Origin: Breoghania sp037026715
GTDB taxonomy: Bacteria > Pseudomonadota > Alphaproteobacteria > Rhizobiales > Stappiaceae
Assembly (NCBI RefSeq): GCF_037026715.1
Contig: NZ_JBANCG010000003.1
Location: forward strand, 546,556-610,555
Reading direction: 5' to 3'
Length of the DNA: 64,000 bases
The position numbers and the translations under genes were made by a program. Under the pieces are notes generated by a model. The model was given only the letters and a program-made list of their open reading frames with translations. It made no database searches and had not been told where the DNA came from. Shown here piece after piece: positions 55,276 through 63,850 of this stretch (its first letter is position 1; every line of letters begins with the position of its first letter).

Positions 55276-56102
55276 TGGCCCAACTCCCGAAGGCCGAGAA
55301 TGGTGCGGGCTTCGGCCGGCGTTGCGACTTCGCGATCGGCTTCGGCGATCAGGCGCGCGGCGCGTTCCACGAATTCGGGGTTGGATTTCGCCAGCTGTCC
55401 CTTCTTGTAGTAGACGTTGTCCTCCAGCCCGACGCGGATATGGCCGCCCAGTGCGATGGTGGCAAAGAGGATGGGCAGATGGCCGGCCCCAATGCCGAAA
55501 GCCGACCATTGTGCGTCCGCCGGCAGCAGGCTTTTCAGGTAGACGAGGTTTTCGACCGTCGCGGCGATGCCGCCGGGCGCACCCATGCAGAACTGGTAGT
55601 AGCCGGGGGCCTTGAGCACGCCTTTCTTCATGTAATAGGCGGTATTGTAGAACATGCCGGGATCGAAGATTTCCATCTCCGGCTTCACGCCGACTTCCTG
55701 CATCTTGAGACCGAGCTTTTCCAGGAACTCGGGGTGGTTGATGAACAGGGTCTTGTGCATCCAGTTCATCGTGCCCGCGTCGTAGGAGGCGAGTTCCGGC
55801 TTCAGCTCGATGAAATGGGCCATGCGGGTTTCATCGGTGGCGTTGAGATCGCCGGACGTCGTGAGATTGATGACGACGTCGCACTTTTCGCGGATCAGAT
55901 GAAACGTCTCGCGGAAGCGGTTGATGTCCATCGTGCCCAGGCCGTTCTCGTCGCGCATGTGCAGGTGAACGACCGCCGCGCCCGCCTGCCAGCAGGCATA
56001 GGCATCTTCAGCGATTTCCTTGGGAGTAAGCGGAACCGCGGGGTTGTGCTCCTTGGAGGTGAAAGCACCTGTCAGCGCCGCATTGATGATCGTTTTGGCC
56101 AT
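55272..56102 (-). CDS. Beta-keto acid cleavage enzyme (BKACE/Kce family)
   Basis: This 276-residue TIM barrel (DUF849) has the zinc ligands His46 and His48 in VVHLHMRDENG, the third ligand probably Glu227 in RVGLEDN, and catalytic Arg223 and Asp228. The family reacts a beta-keto acid with acetyl-CoA to give acetoacetate and a new acyl-CoA. Position 14, Glu in 3-keto-5-aminohexanoate cleavage enzyme as I recall it, is Phe here, so an amino substrate is doubtful. First gene after a consensus sigma54 promoter. ATG 56102; longer in-frame text has no ribosome site. Confidence 0.93.
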   Translation of the reverse strand: MAKTIINAALTGAFTSKEHNPAVPLTPKEIAEDAYACWQAGAAVVHLHMRDENGLGTMDINRFRETFHLIREKCDVVINLTTSGDLNATDETRMAHFIELKPELASYDAGTMNWMHKTLFINHPEFLEKLGLKMQEVGVKPEMEIFDPGMFYNTAYYMKKGVLKAPGYYQFCMGAPGGIAATVENLVYLKSLLPADAQWSAFGIGAGHLPILFATIALGGHIRVGLEDNVYYKKGQLAKSNPEFVERAARLIAEADREVATPAEARTILGLRELGQ

Positions 56103-56137
56103 TCTTCTTGGTCTCCACTTGTTACCGGAAACCAAGC

Positions 56138-56153
56138 AGCAAGCGCTGTGCCA
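56138..56153 (-). promoter_or_regulatory. Sigma-54 (-24/-12) promoter of the BKACE operon
   Basis: On the minus strand TGGCACAGCGCTTGCT matches the sigma54 consensus TGGCACR-N4-TTGCW at every fixed position, with GG and GC ten bases apart. It lies 35 bp before the BKACE start codon, so transcription would begin near 56127. The neighbouring gene encodes a sigma54 activator. Confidence 0.85.
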
Positions 56154-56191
56154 CGGAGATAATATAATAAAAGCAATAACTTGATATTTTG

Positions 56192-56215
56192 CCCCGATGA
56201 CGAAATTCATCGGGG
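56192..56215. promoter_or_regulatory. Proximal enhancer site (inverted repeat)
   Basis: CCCCGATGA-N6-TCATCGGGG is a perfect 9-bp inverted repeat centred about 77 bp upstream of the predicted start of transcription. It shares its core GATGA-N6-TCATC with a second site 91 bp away. Position and symmetry fit binding by the PAS-sigma54 activator. Confidence 0.7.
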
Positions 56216-56284
56216 TGCGGGGCTATCCCGGCTCGGAGAGGAGATGTGCCGCCGAAAACCGGGGTTTTGGAAAAACGGCATCGG

Positions 56285-56304
56285 GTGATGATGTTTTTCA
56301 TCAC
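56285..56304. promoter_or_regulatory. Distal enhancer site (inverted repeat)
   Basis: GTGATGA-N6-TCATCAC is a perfect 7-bp inverted repeat with the same core and spacing as the proximal site, centred about 168 bp upstream of the predicted transcription start. It overlaps the stop codon of the activator gene. Confidence 0.65.
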
Positions 56305-57836
56305 TCCCTTGACGCAAGGGGAATGCCGAGCCGCTTGGCCTTCTTGACGATCGTGGACTGGTCGACCTTCAGCAGATCCGCAGCCTTGCGGGTGCTGCCC
56401 GCATCCGCGATGGCCGACGTGATGATACGTCGTTCCACATCCGCCACCATGGCCTTTAGGCCCTTGTTGGCATCGCGCATTGCCGTGATGCGGCCTGAAG
56501 AATACAGCGGCGAGAACGTGTTCTCGTCCAGAACGGCATCTGGCGGCGAGATGAGGACCAGACGCTCGATGATGTTCTGCAGCTCCCGTCCATTGCCGGG
56601 CCAGCCATAGGAACGCATGACGGCGTAACCGTCATCGCCGACGGATACGCTCTTTCCGTATTTGATGTTGTAGCGCTTCAGGAAATGCTCCGTCAGGGCG
56701 AGAAGATCGGAGGGGCGCTCGCGCAAGGGTGGGATGCGGATCGGGAATATGCTGATCCGATAAAAGAGGTCCTGTCGGAACCGTTCGGCGCCGACAAGGG
56801 TCTCCAGATCGCGGTGCGTGGCCGCGATGATGCGCACGTCGAGCGATATCGGCTTCGTGCCGCCGATCCGCATGATCTCCTTTTCCTGCAGGACGCGAAG
56901 GAGTTTGCTCTGCAGCTCAAGCGGCATGTCGCCGATCTCGTCGAGCAGAACGGTGCCCTTGTCGGCCAGTTCGAAGAGCCCGATCTTGCCGGTCGACGAT
57001 GCGCCTGTGAACGCGCCCTTCTCGTAGCCGAACAGTTCGGCCTCAAGCAGGGAGGCCGGGATGGCCGTGCAGTTCAACTTGACGAAGGGATTATCCCGCC
57101 GCGGGCTTTTCATGTGGAGCTGGTTGGCCACAACCTCCTTGCCCACACCGGTCTCGCCCTGGATCAGAACCGTGGTATCGAAGCCGGCGACCTGATCGAT
57201 CGCGTCCACCACCACCTGCATTTCCCGGCTCGTGTAAACGAGCGGTTTGGATATGGCTTCCTCGCGTAGGTGCTCGACTTCTCTCTTGCCCTTGATCTGA
57301 CCGAGCTCCACGGTCTTCATCTTTCGCTGGATGGCCTCCAGCTCCATCTTCATCGTCAGGAAATCGGTGATTTCGCGCTCGACCACGACAACCAGCTTGA
57401 TCTGGCCGTCGGCATCGAAGACCGGATTGCCCGTGATCAGCATCTTGGCGTGGTTGCAGAGGCTTTCGCCGATCGAATGGACCGGTCGGCGCTGACGCAG
57501 CACCTCTGGGGTAACGGCGTTGAGGTAAACGCCTTGCGCTTCCAGATCCTGGACGCGATGGCCGATCAGGATTTCGCGGGTCAGTCCCGTGATGCGCAGG
57601 AAGCTGTCATTGACGTAGAGCGTCTTGCCCGTCCCGTCCGCGATGTAAATCCCGTCATAGATGAAGTCGCCGATTTCGTAGAAATCCAGGCGCTCATCCA
57701 CATCCTCCGCCTCGATGTGTTCCAGGATATCTTCCATGGCACATGGGCCGTGGCGGTCCATGTTCTGTTCAACGAGATAATCGAGGAACTCGCGCGTTGG
57801 AGTGTCATTCGAGGGATGTAATCCCGGCATGGGCAT
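56301..57836 (-). CDS. PAS-domain sigma54-dependent transcriptional activator
   Basis: This 511-residue enhancer-binding protein has a PAS sensor at about 52-160 and a short coiled-coil linker (about 160-195). Its AAA+ domain has Walker A GETGVGKE (227-234), the sigma54-contacting GAFTGA (274-279) and Walker B LLDEIGD (297-303). A Fis-type helix-turn-helix lies at the end (STRKAADLLKVDQSTIVKKA). It has no receiver domain, so it responds to a ligand or redox state rather than a kinase, like RocR-type activators. It sits just upstream of a consensus -24/-12 promoter. Start ATG 57836 with AGAGGTG. Confidence 0.93.
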   Translation of the reverse strand: MPMPGLHPSNDTPTREFLDYLVEQNMDRHGPCAMEDILEHIEAEDVDERLDFYEIGDFIYDGIYIADGTGKTLYVNDSFLRITGLTREILIGHRVQDLEAQGVYLNAVTPEVLRQRRPVHSIGESLCNHAKMLITGNPVFDADGQIKLVVVVEREITDFLTMKMELEAIQRKMKTVELGQIKGKREVEHLREEAISKPLVYTSREMQVVVDAIDQVAGFDTTVLIQGETGVGKEVVANQLHMKSPRRDNPFVKLNCTAIPASLLEAELFGYEKGAFTGASSTGKIGLFELADKGTVLLDEIGDMPLELQSKLLRVLQEKEIMRIGGTKPISLDVRIIAATHRDLETLVGAERFRQDLFYRISIFPIRIPPLRERPSDLLALTEHFLKRYNIKYGKSVSVGDDGYAVMRSYGWPGNGRELQNIIERLVLISPPDAVLDENTFSPLYSSGRITAMRDANKGLKAMVADVERRIITSAIADAGSTRKAADLLKVDQSTIVKKAKRLGIPLASRE

Positions 57837-58024
57837 TCACCTCTTGTATCGTTGGGGCTCCGCTTGTCGCTCCAGACGTTCTGACTGGGCCGCGACAGGG
57901 GCGGACAGGCCCGCGTGTTCCGGTATTCCCCTCCAGTGCCGATCAAATTCCCTTTCGCTCCGTCCTGAGGTGGCTGTGCCCGATCGTTGGCGACGTTCGC
58001 ACCAACGGATACCGATTGCAATTT

Positions 58025-58059
58025 GCGCACCCCCCGTGGCACAGGGGTAGAGGGTGCGC
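58025..58059. repeat. Nested stem-loop upstream of the activator gene
   Basis: GCGCACC/GGTGCGC forms the outer stem and CCCC/GGGG the inner one. It lies about 190 bp before the activator start and could be part of its 5' leader or of a protein-binding site. Confidence 0.45.
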
Positions 58060-58233
58060 GAGTGTCTCGAAAGAAAATACTAATCAATTGATAGATAATA
58101 CATATTCAGAGCGGGCGAACGGGCGCCGAACCTCGGGGCAGCGGCTAAGCGCCGCGCGTTCGGGGGAGCAGGCCTCCGGGCCCCGACTTCGGCTTCCTGC
58201 AAGGGGGCTGCGGTGCGAGCAGAGGCCTCGGCA

Positions 58234-58270
58234 CAAAAGAAAACTCCCCGCCCGGCCGTGCGAGGAGTTC
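58234..58270 (-). terminator. Intrinsic terminator of metNIQ
   Basis: On the minus strand AACTCCTCGC pairs with GCGGGGAGTT (10 bp, one G-U) around an 8-nt loop, followed by TTTCTTTTG. It lies 66 bp after the metQ stop. A textbook rho-independent terminator. Confidence 0.82.
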
Positions 58271-58335
58271 TCAACGGTTGCAGTGACCGATGGGCCGGGC
58301 GGCAACGGCCCCGCCATCGTTTCAAGGGGAGGTGC

Positions 58336-59118
58336 TCACCAGGTGGGCGTGATCGCGCCCTTGAACTGCTTTTCGATGAAGGCCTTCACCTCGGGGCTGT
58401 GGTAGCTCTCCACGAAGGTCTTGACCCAGTCAGCGTCCTTGTCTTCGGAACGCACGGCGATGATGCCGACATAGGGCGCCTTGGTGCTTTCGCGGAAGAG
58501 GGAATCCTTGACCGGGTTCAAGCCGGCGTCGAGAGCGTAATTGGTGTTGATGAGGGCGATGTCCACGTCATTGAGGGAGCGCGGCAACTGGGCTGCGTCG
58601 AGCTCGACGAACTGGAAGTCGTGCGGGTTCTCAATGACGTCTGCGACGGTGGCCTTAACGCCGATATCTTTGGTGAGCTTGATCAGGCCCTGGTCCTCAA
58701 GCATTAGCAGGGCGCGGCCGCCGTTGCTCGGATCGTTCGGCAGCGCAATCGTGGCGCCATCGGGGATCTCGTCCTTGCTCTTCACCTTGTTGGAATAGCC
58801 GGCCATCGGGAAGTTGACCGATTTGGCGACGCTCACCAGGTCGAAGCCGCGATCCGCCACCTGATTGTCCAGATAGGGCTGGTGCTGGAAGGAGTTGATG
58901 TCGAGATCGCCATCGGCCAGCGCCTGGTTCGGCATCACGTAGTCGGAGAACTCGATGACTTCCAGATCGAGACCCTTGTTGGCTGCGACGTCCTTGACCT
59001 TCTCCACGATCTGGGCGTGGGGCCCCGGGGTGACGCCAACCTTTTTTGTTTCGGCCTGCGCGTAGCTTGCGCCCAGAAGTGCGGCGGCAACGGCGGCCGC
59101 TGCGATAAGGCTCTTCAT
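58336..59118 (-). CDS. metQ: Methionine ABC transporter substrate-binding protein
   Basis: This 260-residue NlpA/MetQ family protein has the signal peptide MKSLIAAAAVAAALLGASYA, cleaved probably at AQA-E. No lipobox cysteine is present, so it is a free periplasmic protein and not a lipoprotein. Then VGVTPGPHAQIVEKVKDVA, LDINSFQHQPYLDNQ and GATIALPNDPSNGGRALLML. Last gene of metNIQ. ATG 59118; longer in-frame text overlaps metI. Confidence 0.94.
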   Translation of the reverse strand: MKSLIAAAAVAAALLGASYAQAETKKVGVTPGPHAQIVEKVKDVAANKGLDLEVIEFSDYVMPNQALADGDLDINSFQHQPYLDNQVADRGFDLVSVAKSVNFPMAGYSNKVKSKDEIPDGATIALPNDPSNGGRALLMLEDQGLIKLTKDIGVKATVADVIENPHDFQFVELDAAQLPRSLNDVDIALINTNYALDAGLNPVKDSLFRESTKAPYVGIIAVRSEDKDADWVKTFVESYHSPEVKAFIEKQFKGAITPTW

Positions 59119-59143
59119 GACTTGCTCCTCTGATGGGTGGGGA

Positions 59144-59812
59144 TCAGGACTTGCGGTTGCGCTTGTCGAACCGGCGCGCAAGAGCATCGCCGGCGCTTTG
59201 CACCGCCTGAACGAGAATGATGAGAACGACGACCACAGCCAGCATGACTTCAGGCATGAAACGCTGATAGCCGTAGCGGATGCCGAGATCGCCAAGGCCG
59301 CCGCCGCCGACCGCACCGACCATTGCGGAATAGCCGATCAGGCTGACGATCGTGAGGGTGATGCCAAGCGCGATCGAGGGCATCGCTTCCGCGAGCAGGA
59401 CCTTGGTCACGATCTGCAGCGGGGTCGCGCCCATGGCGCGTGCGGCCTCCACCAGGCCCTTGTCAACCTCGCGGATGGCGCCTTCTATCAAGCGGGCGAC
59501 GAAGGGGATGGTGGCGATGGTCAGCGGCACGATCGCCGCGCGCGTGCCGATCGAGGTGCCCGCGATCATCCGCGTGAAGGGGATGATCGCCACCACCAGG
59601 ATGATGAAGGGTGTGGAGCGGGTGGCGTTCACGACAAGCCCGATGATCCGGTTCCAGACCGGGGCGGGAAACAGCTCGCCCTTGCCGCTGGTTGCCAGAA
59701 ACACGCCAATCGGCAGGCCGATCGCCGTTCCGATCAGTCCGGAGACAAAGACCATGTAAACGGTTTGCCAGAGGCCCTTGGCCAGCAGGCTCATGAGCAT
59801 GTCAGCTGACAT
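59144..59812 (-). CDS. metI: Methionine ABC transporter permease
   Basis: This 222-residue inner-membrane permease has five helices and the EAA loop EAARAMGATPLQIVTKVLLAEA. The conserved NATRSTPFIILVVAIIPFTR is present. ATG 59812 has GGAGG upstream and overlaps the end of metN by 11 bp. Confidence 0.94.
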   Translation of the reverse strand: MSADMLMSLLAKGLWQTVYMVFVSGLIGTAIGLPIGVFLATSGKGELFPAPVWNRIIGLVVNATRSTPFIILVVAIIPFTRMIAGTSIGTRAAIVPLTIATIPFVARLIEGAIREVDKGLVEAARAMGATPLQIVTKVLLAEAMPSIALGITLTIVSLIGYSAMVGAVGGGGLGDLGIRYGYQRFMPEVMLAVVVVLIILVQAVQSAGDALARRFDKRNRKS

Positions 59813-60881
59813 AACCAACCTCCTCGGCAAGCAGTCCGGTTTTCTCGAAAAAGGTTCTTGCGCGCGTCATGACGTCCGGATCGGCCGAATAGGCGATAAC
59901 CAGGTTTCCGAACGGATCCCCGGCGATCTCGTCCACGGTGCCGCACATGATGCGCACGTCGACATCGAGTTCCTTTGTCAGTCTGGCGACCAGGGGCTGG
60001 TCCGCCGTCTCGCCGAGGAAAGTGAGACGTATCAGGACATCGTCACCCGCCGAGGGAGTGTCCTTGACCCTGCGCCCGATCCAGTCCGGAAGACCCGCTC
60101 CCGGCATGGAGGCGAGCAATGTCTGCGTGGTGGCGTGCTGCGGTCGCAGGAAGACGTCGAATGTGCTGCCGCTTTCCACGATCTCGCCGCGATCCATGAC
60201 AGCGACGCGGGAGGTCGCGGCCTTCACCACTTCCATCTCGTGGGTGATCAGCAGCACCGTCAGGCCGAGATCCCGATTGATCGTTTTCAAAAGCTCCAGG
60301 ATCTGCTGCGTGGTTTCCGGATCGAGGGCGGAAGTTGCCTCGTCGGAGAGAAGCAGTTTCGGGTTCGTGGCGAGCGCGCGGGCGATGCCGACGCGCTGCT
60401 TCTGTCCGCCGGAAAGCTCGGCCGGATACCGGTTGAGCTTGTCGCCGAGCCCGACCATGTCGATCAGCGGTCCGATCTTCGCCCTGATGTCCGGTTTTGA
60501 CATTCCCGCGATTTCGAGCGGCATGGCGACGTTGTCGAACACGGTGCGCGAAGACAGCAGATTGAAGTGCTGGAAGATCATGCCGACCGAGCGACGCAGT
60601 TGCCGAAGATCTGCGCCCTTCAGCCGCGTGACATCGATCCCGTCGACGAGGACGCGGCCGCTTGTCGGTCTCTCTAGTCCGTTGACAAGGCGCACGAGCG
60701 TGGATTTGCCAGCACCCGAGCGGCCGATGATGCCCGTTATGGTGCCGCGCGGTACCGAGTAGTCGACCCCGTTCAGCGCCTTGAAGCCACTTTCGCCTTG
60801 AGCCGAGGCGCGAAATTCCTTGGTGATGCCTTCAAACACGACCATCGGGTCGCTTGCGTTTGGCGCGCTTTCGTCTGCCAT
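59802..60881 (-). CDS. metN: Methionine ABC transporter ATP-binding protein
   Basis: This 359-residue ATPase has Walker A GRSGAGKST, signature LSGGQKQR, Walker B LLLSDEATSALDPETT and a C-terminal NIL domain (about residues 275-350, VLIRLTFLGETADQPLV). In MetN this domain binds methionine and inhibits transport when the cell is replete. ATG 60881 with AAGAGA upstream; 24 further in-frame residues are possible but unlikely. First gene of metNIQ. Confidence 0.95.
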   Translation of the reverse strand: MADESAPNASDPMVVFEGITKEFRASAQGESGFKALNGVDYSVPRGTITGIIGRSGAGKSTLVRLVNGLERPTSGRVLVDGIDVTRLKGADLRQLRRSVGMIFQHFNLLSSRTVFDNVAMPLEIAGMSKPDIRAKIGPLIDMVGLGDKLNRYPAELSGGQKQRVGIARALATNPKLLLSDEATSALDPETTQQILELLKTINRDLGLTVLLITHEMEVVKAATSRVAVMDRGEIVESGSTFDVFLRPQHATTQTLLASMPGAGLPDWIGRRVKDTPSAGDDVLIRLTFLGETADQPLVARLTKELDVDVRIMCGTVDEIAGDPFGNLVIAYSADPDVMTRARTFFEKTGLLAEEVGYVS

Positions 60882-61625
60882 CAAGATCTCTTCAATAGCG
60901 TCCCGCGAGAGCCCGCCGGACGTGAAAGGGTGGGCGACGATCCCTTGCGGCAAGACACGTCCGACATGCGGATATGGTCCGGTGTCGAGGCTGAAAGCGG
61001 GATGTTGGTCCTGCTCCTGCAGCGTCGCCGCCGTTCACTGACACAAGGGGTTCGCGGGCACAAGAGGGCAGGGAACACAAGGAGGTTCGGGGAGAGCCGG
61101 ACTGTCGTGATGGCGATGGAAACGCCGTCCCGGCGCCGCTATGGAGCGGATGCCGGATCCGGACGCAAAGGCATCGCCAAGACAGCCCATGATCTTGTGC
61201 TGCGAATCCAGATCGTCTCAAGAGGCGTCCCGCAGGTGGGAGGAAGCGGAAACACTCTCAAGAACTGTATAATAAGTGCATAGGCGATCTGCAATCACCA
61301 ATCAAGACGGGAATGGTTTCCCATTCGCAGCCCGAAATCTAGAAAAAATATGCCACTATTATCGTTCTTTCGTCACGTGCGTCGGTCTTTGTCAGTGCGT
61401 GGCTGAAAGCGCGGTAGGCGGCGGGGGTTCTAGATTCCTTATGTTCCAATACAATCGGGAAACGATATTGCCGGAATGGAAGGATCGATTTTTCTTATTG
61501 AGCAGCAGAGGGGCGAGAATGATCTCTTCGTGGAGACGGAGCGCCGCCGGGCTTCAAGCTATTACTAGCGGACCGGAGCGCAAAGAGGCGCTCCGGTTGT
61601 GTCGTGAGCCTTGGCCGAGGGACGC
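60882..61625. other. 744-bp gene-free region between metN and the phosphodiesterase gene
   Basis: No supported protein gene; small plus-strand frames here have no family features. It must contain the metNIQ promoter. A perfect TATAAT lies at 61268-61273 on the plus strand without a good -35. I could not recognise a SAM-type riboswitch upstream of metN. A perfect 10-bp stem lies at 61572-61597. Confidence 0.5.
61572..61597. terminator. Perfect 10-bp hairpin downstream of the phosphodiesterase gene
   Basis: ACCGGAGCGC-N6-GCGCTCCGGT, 28 bp after the stop codon of the minus-strand gene. No clear T-tract on either side, so termination is likely but not certain. Confidence 0.5.
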
Positions 61626-62846
61626 TCAGTCGAGGCCCATGCAGGACGCGTAGTAGCTCACCGTCGCAGGCCAGTCGGAGAATACGCCGACGACGCCGAC
61701 ATCCTGTGCCAGGGTGTCGAGAAGCTCATAGACCTGGCCATCGCTGTGGATGATGCCGTTGAGGGGCTGGTAGTACCAACCGCCGCCGCCGGCCGCGGCC
61801 AGCGGGCCGGAGCGTTCCAGCGACCACGTGATCAGTTTCAGGCCGGCTGCCTTGGCCGCCTTGGCGTAGTTGCTGGCGACGATGCGGCCGTCCTTGGCGG
61901 TGACCAGCATGTTCATCGACGGTGCGAGATAGTTCACGCCCTGGGCCTTGAGGCCGGCGAAGTCTTCCTTCCAGGTTTCCGGATCCTGTTCGTTGAACTC
62001 GTCATGCAGTTCGACCAGGTAGACCGCGTTGGCGCCGAATTCCGGCTCCGCCTTGATCCAGTAGAGGATGTCGGAAAGGTTGAACGACTGGGCGAAGACG
62101 TCACTGGCCGGGATGCCCGCGGCCTTATACTCGTCGATCAGCTTCTGGGCATAATCTTCCTGGGTGAAGCCGTCGAAAGGCATTTCGACCGAAGGACTCT
62201 TCAGCTCCGGCGTGAACTTTGCGCCGAGGCTCTTGAAGAGCTTGATCGATTCGGCGTGGCTCATCAGCGTGGTGGGTTCGATCGCATAGAGATCGGTGCG
62301 CCAGCCGGCCGTGGCATTCATGTAGTTCTCAACGGTGGTCGCCGAGGCGTTCTTGGCATCCATCTTCGGCGTCAACGACTTGAACTCGGCGAGCGTCAGT
62401 TCCGACGTCCGGCATTCGGCCGTGGCCGGCTTGTCGCCGGAGGCTGCCGTGAACGGGGTAACGCAGGTCTTGGCCAGGGGTGTGGTCAGGATGTTGGTGG
62501 TCGTGTGCAGGTCGTTCTGGGCGTGACGGCAGACCAGTTCCTTGTCCTTGGTGAAGGTTACATCGCATTCCAGGATGCCGGCGCCCTGACGCGCGGCGGC
62601 GACGTTGGCTTCCACAGAATGTTCGGGAAATTGCATTTGGGCGCCGCGATGGCCGATGGAAAAGTTGGTTCTCTTGACCGGCTGACCGGCACAGGCGGCG
62701 AGCTTGTCCTTAAGCGGGCCGTCTTCCATCCGGTCGATCAGGTAGAGGGGGCGTACGCCGACCTCGATGGCGTCGGACATGCCGGCCAGGGCGCCGGTGG
62801 CGGCGAGTACGCAGGGAACCGCCAGCGCGAAGGCGATAGTCTTCAT
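61626..62846 (-). CDS. Secreted glycerophosphodiester phosphodiesterase
   Basis: This 406-residue protein has a signal peptide (MKTIAFALAVPCVLAATGAL, cleavage near ALAG) and a GDPD TIM barrel: IGHRGAQMQFPEHSVEANVA with the catalytic His and Arg, GILECDVTFTKDKELVCRHA with the metal Glu/Asp and second His, then KFTPELKSP and LKLITWSLERSGPL. It releases glycerol-3-phosphate from deacylated phospholipids outside the cytoplasm. It carries an insertion of about 100 residues after the catalytic core compared with short GlpQ forms. No transporter is adjacent. Confidence 0.9.
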   Translation of the reverse strand: MKTIAFALAVPCVLAATGALAGMSDAIEVGVRPLYLIDRMEDGPLKDKLAACAGQPVKRTNFSIGHRGAQMQFPEHSVEANVAAARQGAGILECDVTFTKDKELVCRHAQNDLHTTTNILTTPLAKTCVTPFTAASGDKPATAECRTSELTLAEFKSLTPKMDAKNASATTVENYMNATAGWRTDLYAIEPTTLMSHAESIKLFKSLGAKFTPELKSPSVEMPFDGFTQEDYAQKLIDEYKAAGIPASDVFAQSFNLSDILYWIKAEPEFGANAVYLVELHDEFNEQDPETWKEDFAGLKAQGVNYLAPSMNMLVTAKDGRIVASNYAKAAKAAGLKLITWSLERSGPLAAAGGGGWYYQPLNGIIHSDGQVYELLDTLAQDVGVVGVFSDWPATVSYYASCMGLD

Positions 62847-63067
62847 CGGAAATCTCCCGGGTAAATGTCGTTCTGACGCAGCACCCGTACTCTGCATATT
62901 TTACAGTATGGTGATGATATTATGACAGTTGGAATACGAAGTACGCCGATTTCCGTTGGTGCACATTGGTCTGAAAACGCGAAATCATATATCGACGGAA
63001 GAGGAACGCAACGTCAAGACACGTGTAAATCTGCGCGGCGCTGCTGCGAGGGATGGCTGCCCGCTTT

Positions 63068-63850
63068 CTATGCTGCGACGAGCCCGCGGGCGCGGAAAAC
63101 GTCGCGGACCGCCTCGGTGGCCTCGATCGAGGGGGGCGGTGTGTCGGCGAGTTCGTAGGTCATGTTCAGCTCCGCCCATTTGGCTGCGCCCATCTGGTGG
63201 AACGGCAGGACCTCGACCCGCTCGACGATCCGGCCGAGACCGGCGACGTAATCCGCCATTTTCGCCACGTCGTCCGTATCGTCGGTGAGGCCGGGCACGA
63301 GGACGTAACGGACCCACGTGGGCTTTTCGAGGCGGACAAGGCGCTGTGCGAAGTCGAGTGTCGGCTGCAGCGGCTGCGCCGTCAGGCGGCGGTAGCGCTC
63401 CGGGTCGATATGCTTGATGTCGAGCATGACGAGATCGACCGGATCGAACCAGGCATCCTCCAGACTGCCATGTAGGAAGCCTTGGGTGTCGAGCGCGAGG
63501 TGCAGGCCGAACTCTTCCTTGATCCGGCTCATGACCTGGCCGACGAAAGGGGCCTGCATCAACGGTTCTCCGCCGGAGAAGGTGACGCCACCGGCGAATT
63601 TCAGAAACCCTGCATAGGGCTTCACCTCGGCCATCAGATCCTCGACATCGACGCGGCGTCCGTTGTGCAGCTTCCAGGTATCAGGGTTGTGGCAGTAGAG
63701 GCAGCGGAACAGGCAGCCGGCCATGAAATACACGAACCGCACGCCTGGGCCGTCGACGGCCCCGCCGGTTTCCACCGAATGAAGGAAGCCATGGTCAGCA
63801 GCCTGATGCGTCCCAGCAACGGGATGTGGCGCGTGAATGCCCATTTTCAT
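63068..63850 (-). CDS. pflA: Pyruvate formate-lyase-activating enzyme
   Basis: This 260-residue radical-SAM enzyme has the cluster motif CLFRCLYC (residues about 45-52), GGVTFSGGEPLMQAPF with the SAM-binding GGE, and VDLVMLDIKHID. It makes the glycyl radical of pyruvate formate-lyase under anoxia. The lyase gene itself would lie beyond the right edge of the window. Formate made there could feed the formate dehydrogenase at 3-8 kb. ATG 63850 with GAGAGAG upstream. Confidence 0.94.
   Translation of the reverse strand: MKMGIHAPHPVAGTHQAADHGFLHSVETGGAVDGPGVRFVYFMAGCLFRCLYCHNPDTWKLHNGRRVDVEDLMAEVKPYAGFLKFAGGVTFSGGEPLMQAPFVGQVMSRIKEEFGLHLALDTQGFLHGSLEDAWFDPVDLVMLDIKHIDPERYRRLTAQPLQPTLDFAQRLVRLEKPTWVRYVLVPGLTDDTDDVAKMADYVAGLGRIVERVEVLPFHQMGAAKWAELNMTYELADTPPPSIEATEAVRDVFRARGLVAA

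Larger units (their letters stand above)
57837..58335. other. Intergenic region, activator gene and metQ
   Basis: 499 bp without a supported gene. It holds the promoter of the activator, the metNIQ terminator at 58234-58270, and a GC-rich stem-loop at 58025-58059 (GCGCACC with GGTGCGC, CCCC/GGGG nested). An AT-rich spot at 58068-58108 may be the activator's promoter. Confidence 0.55.

Noticed and set aside
54331..56102. Assignment of the dehydrogenase/BKACE pair as the carnitine pathway
   Set aside because: Carnitine loci usually also carry a thioesterase and betaine-degradation or transport genes, and the dehydrogenase lacks the text I expect of carnitine dehydrogenase. Kept as a possibility only.
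58025..58059. Folded GC-rich element considered as a tRNA-like gene
   Set aside because: It has only one nested stem, no anticodon arm and no T-loop sequence; kept only as a repeat.
61276..61653. 125-codon plus-strand frame in the metN-phosphodiesterase gap
   Set aside because: Residue composition looks like translated non-coding DNA, it runs into the end of the phosphodiesterase gene, and no family similarity is apparent.
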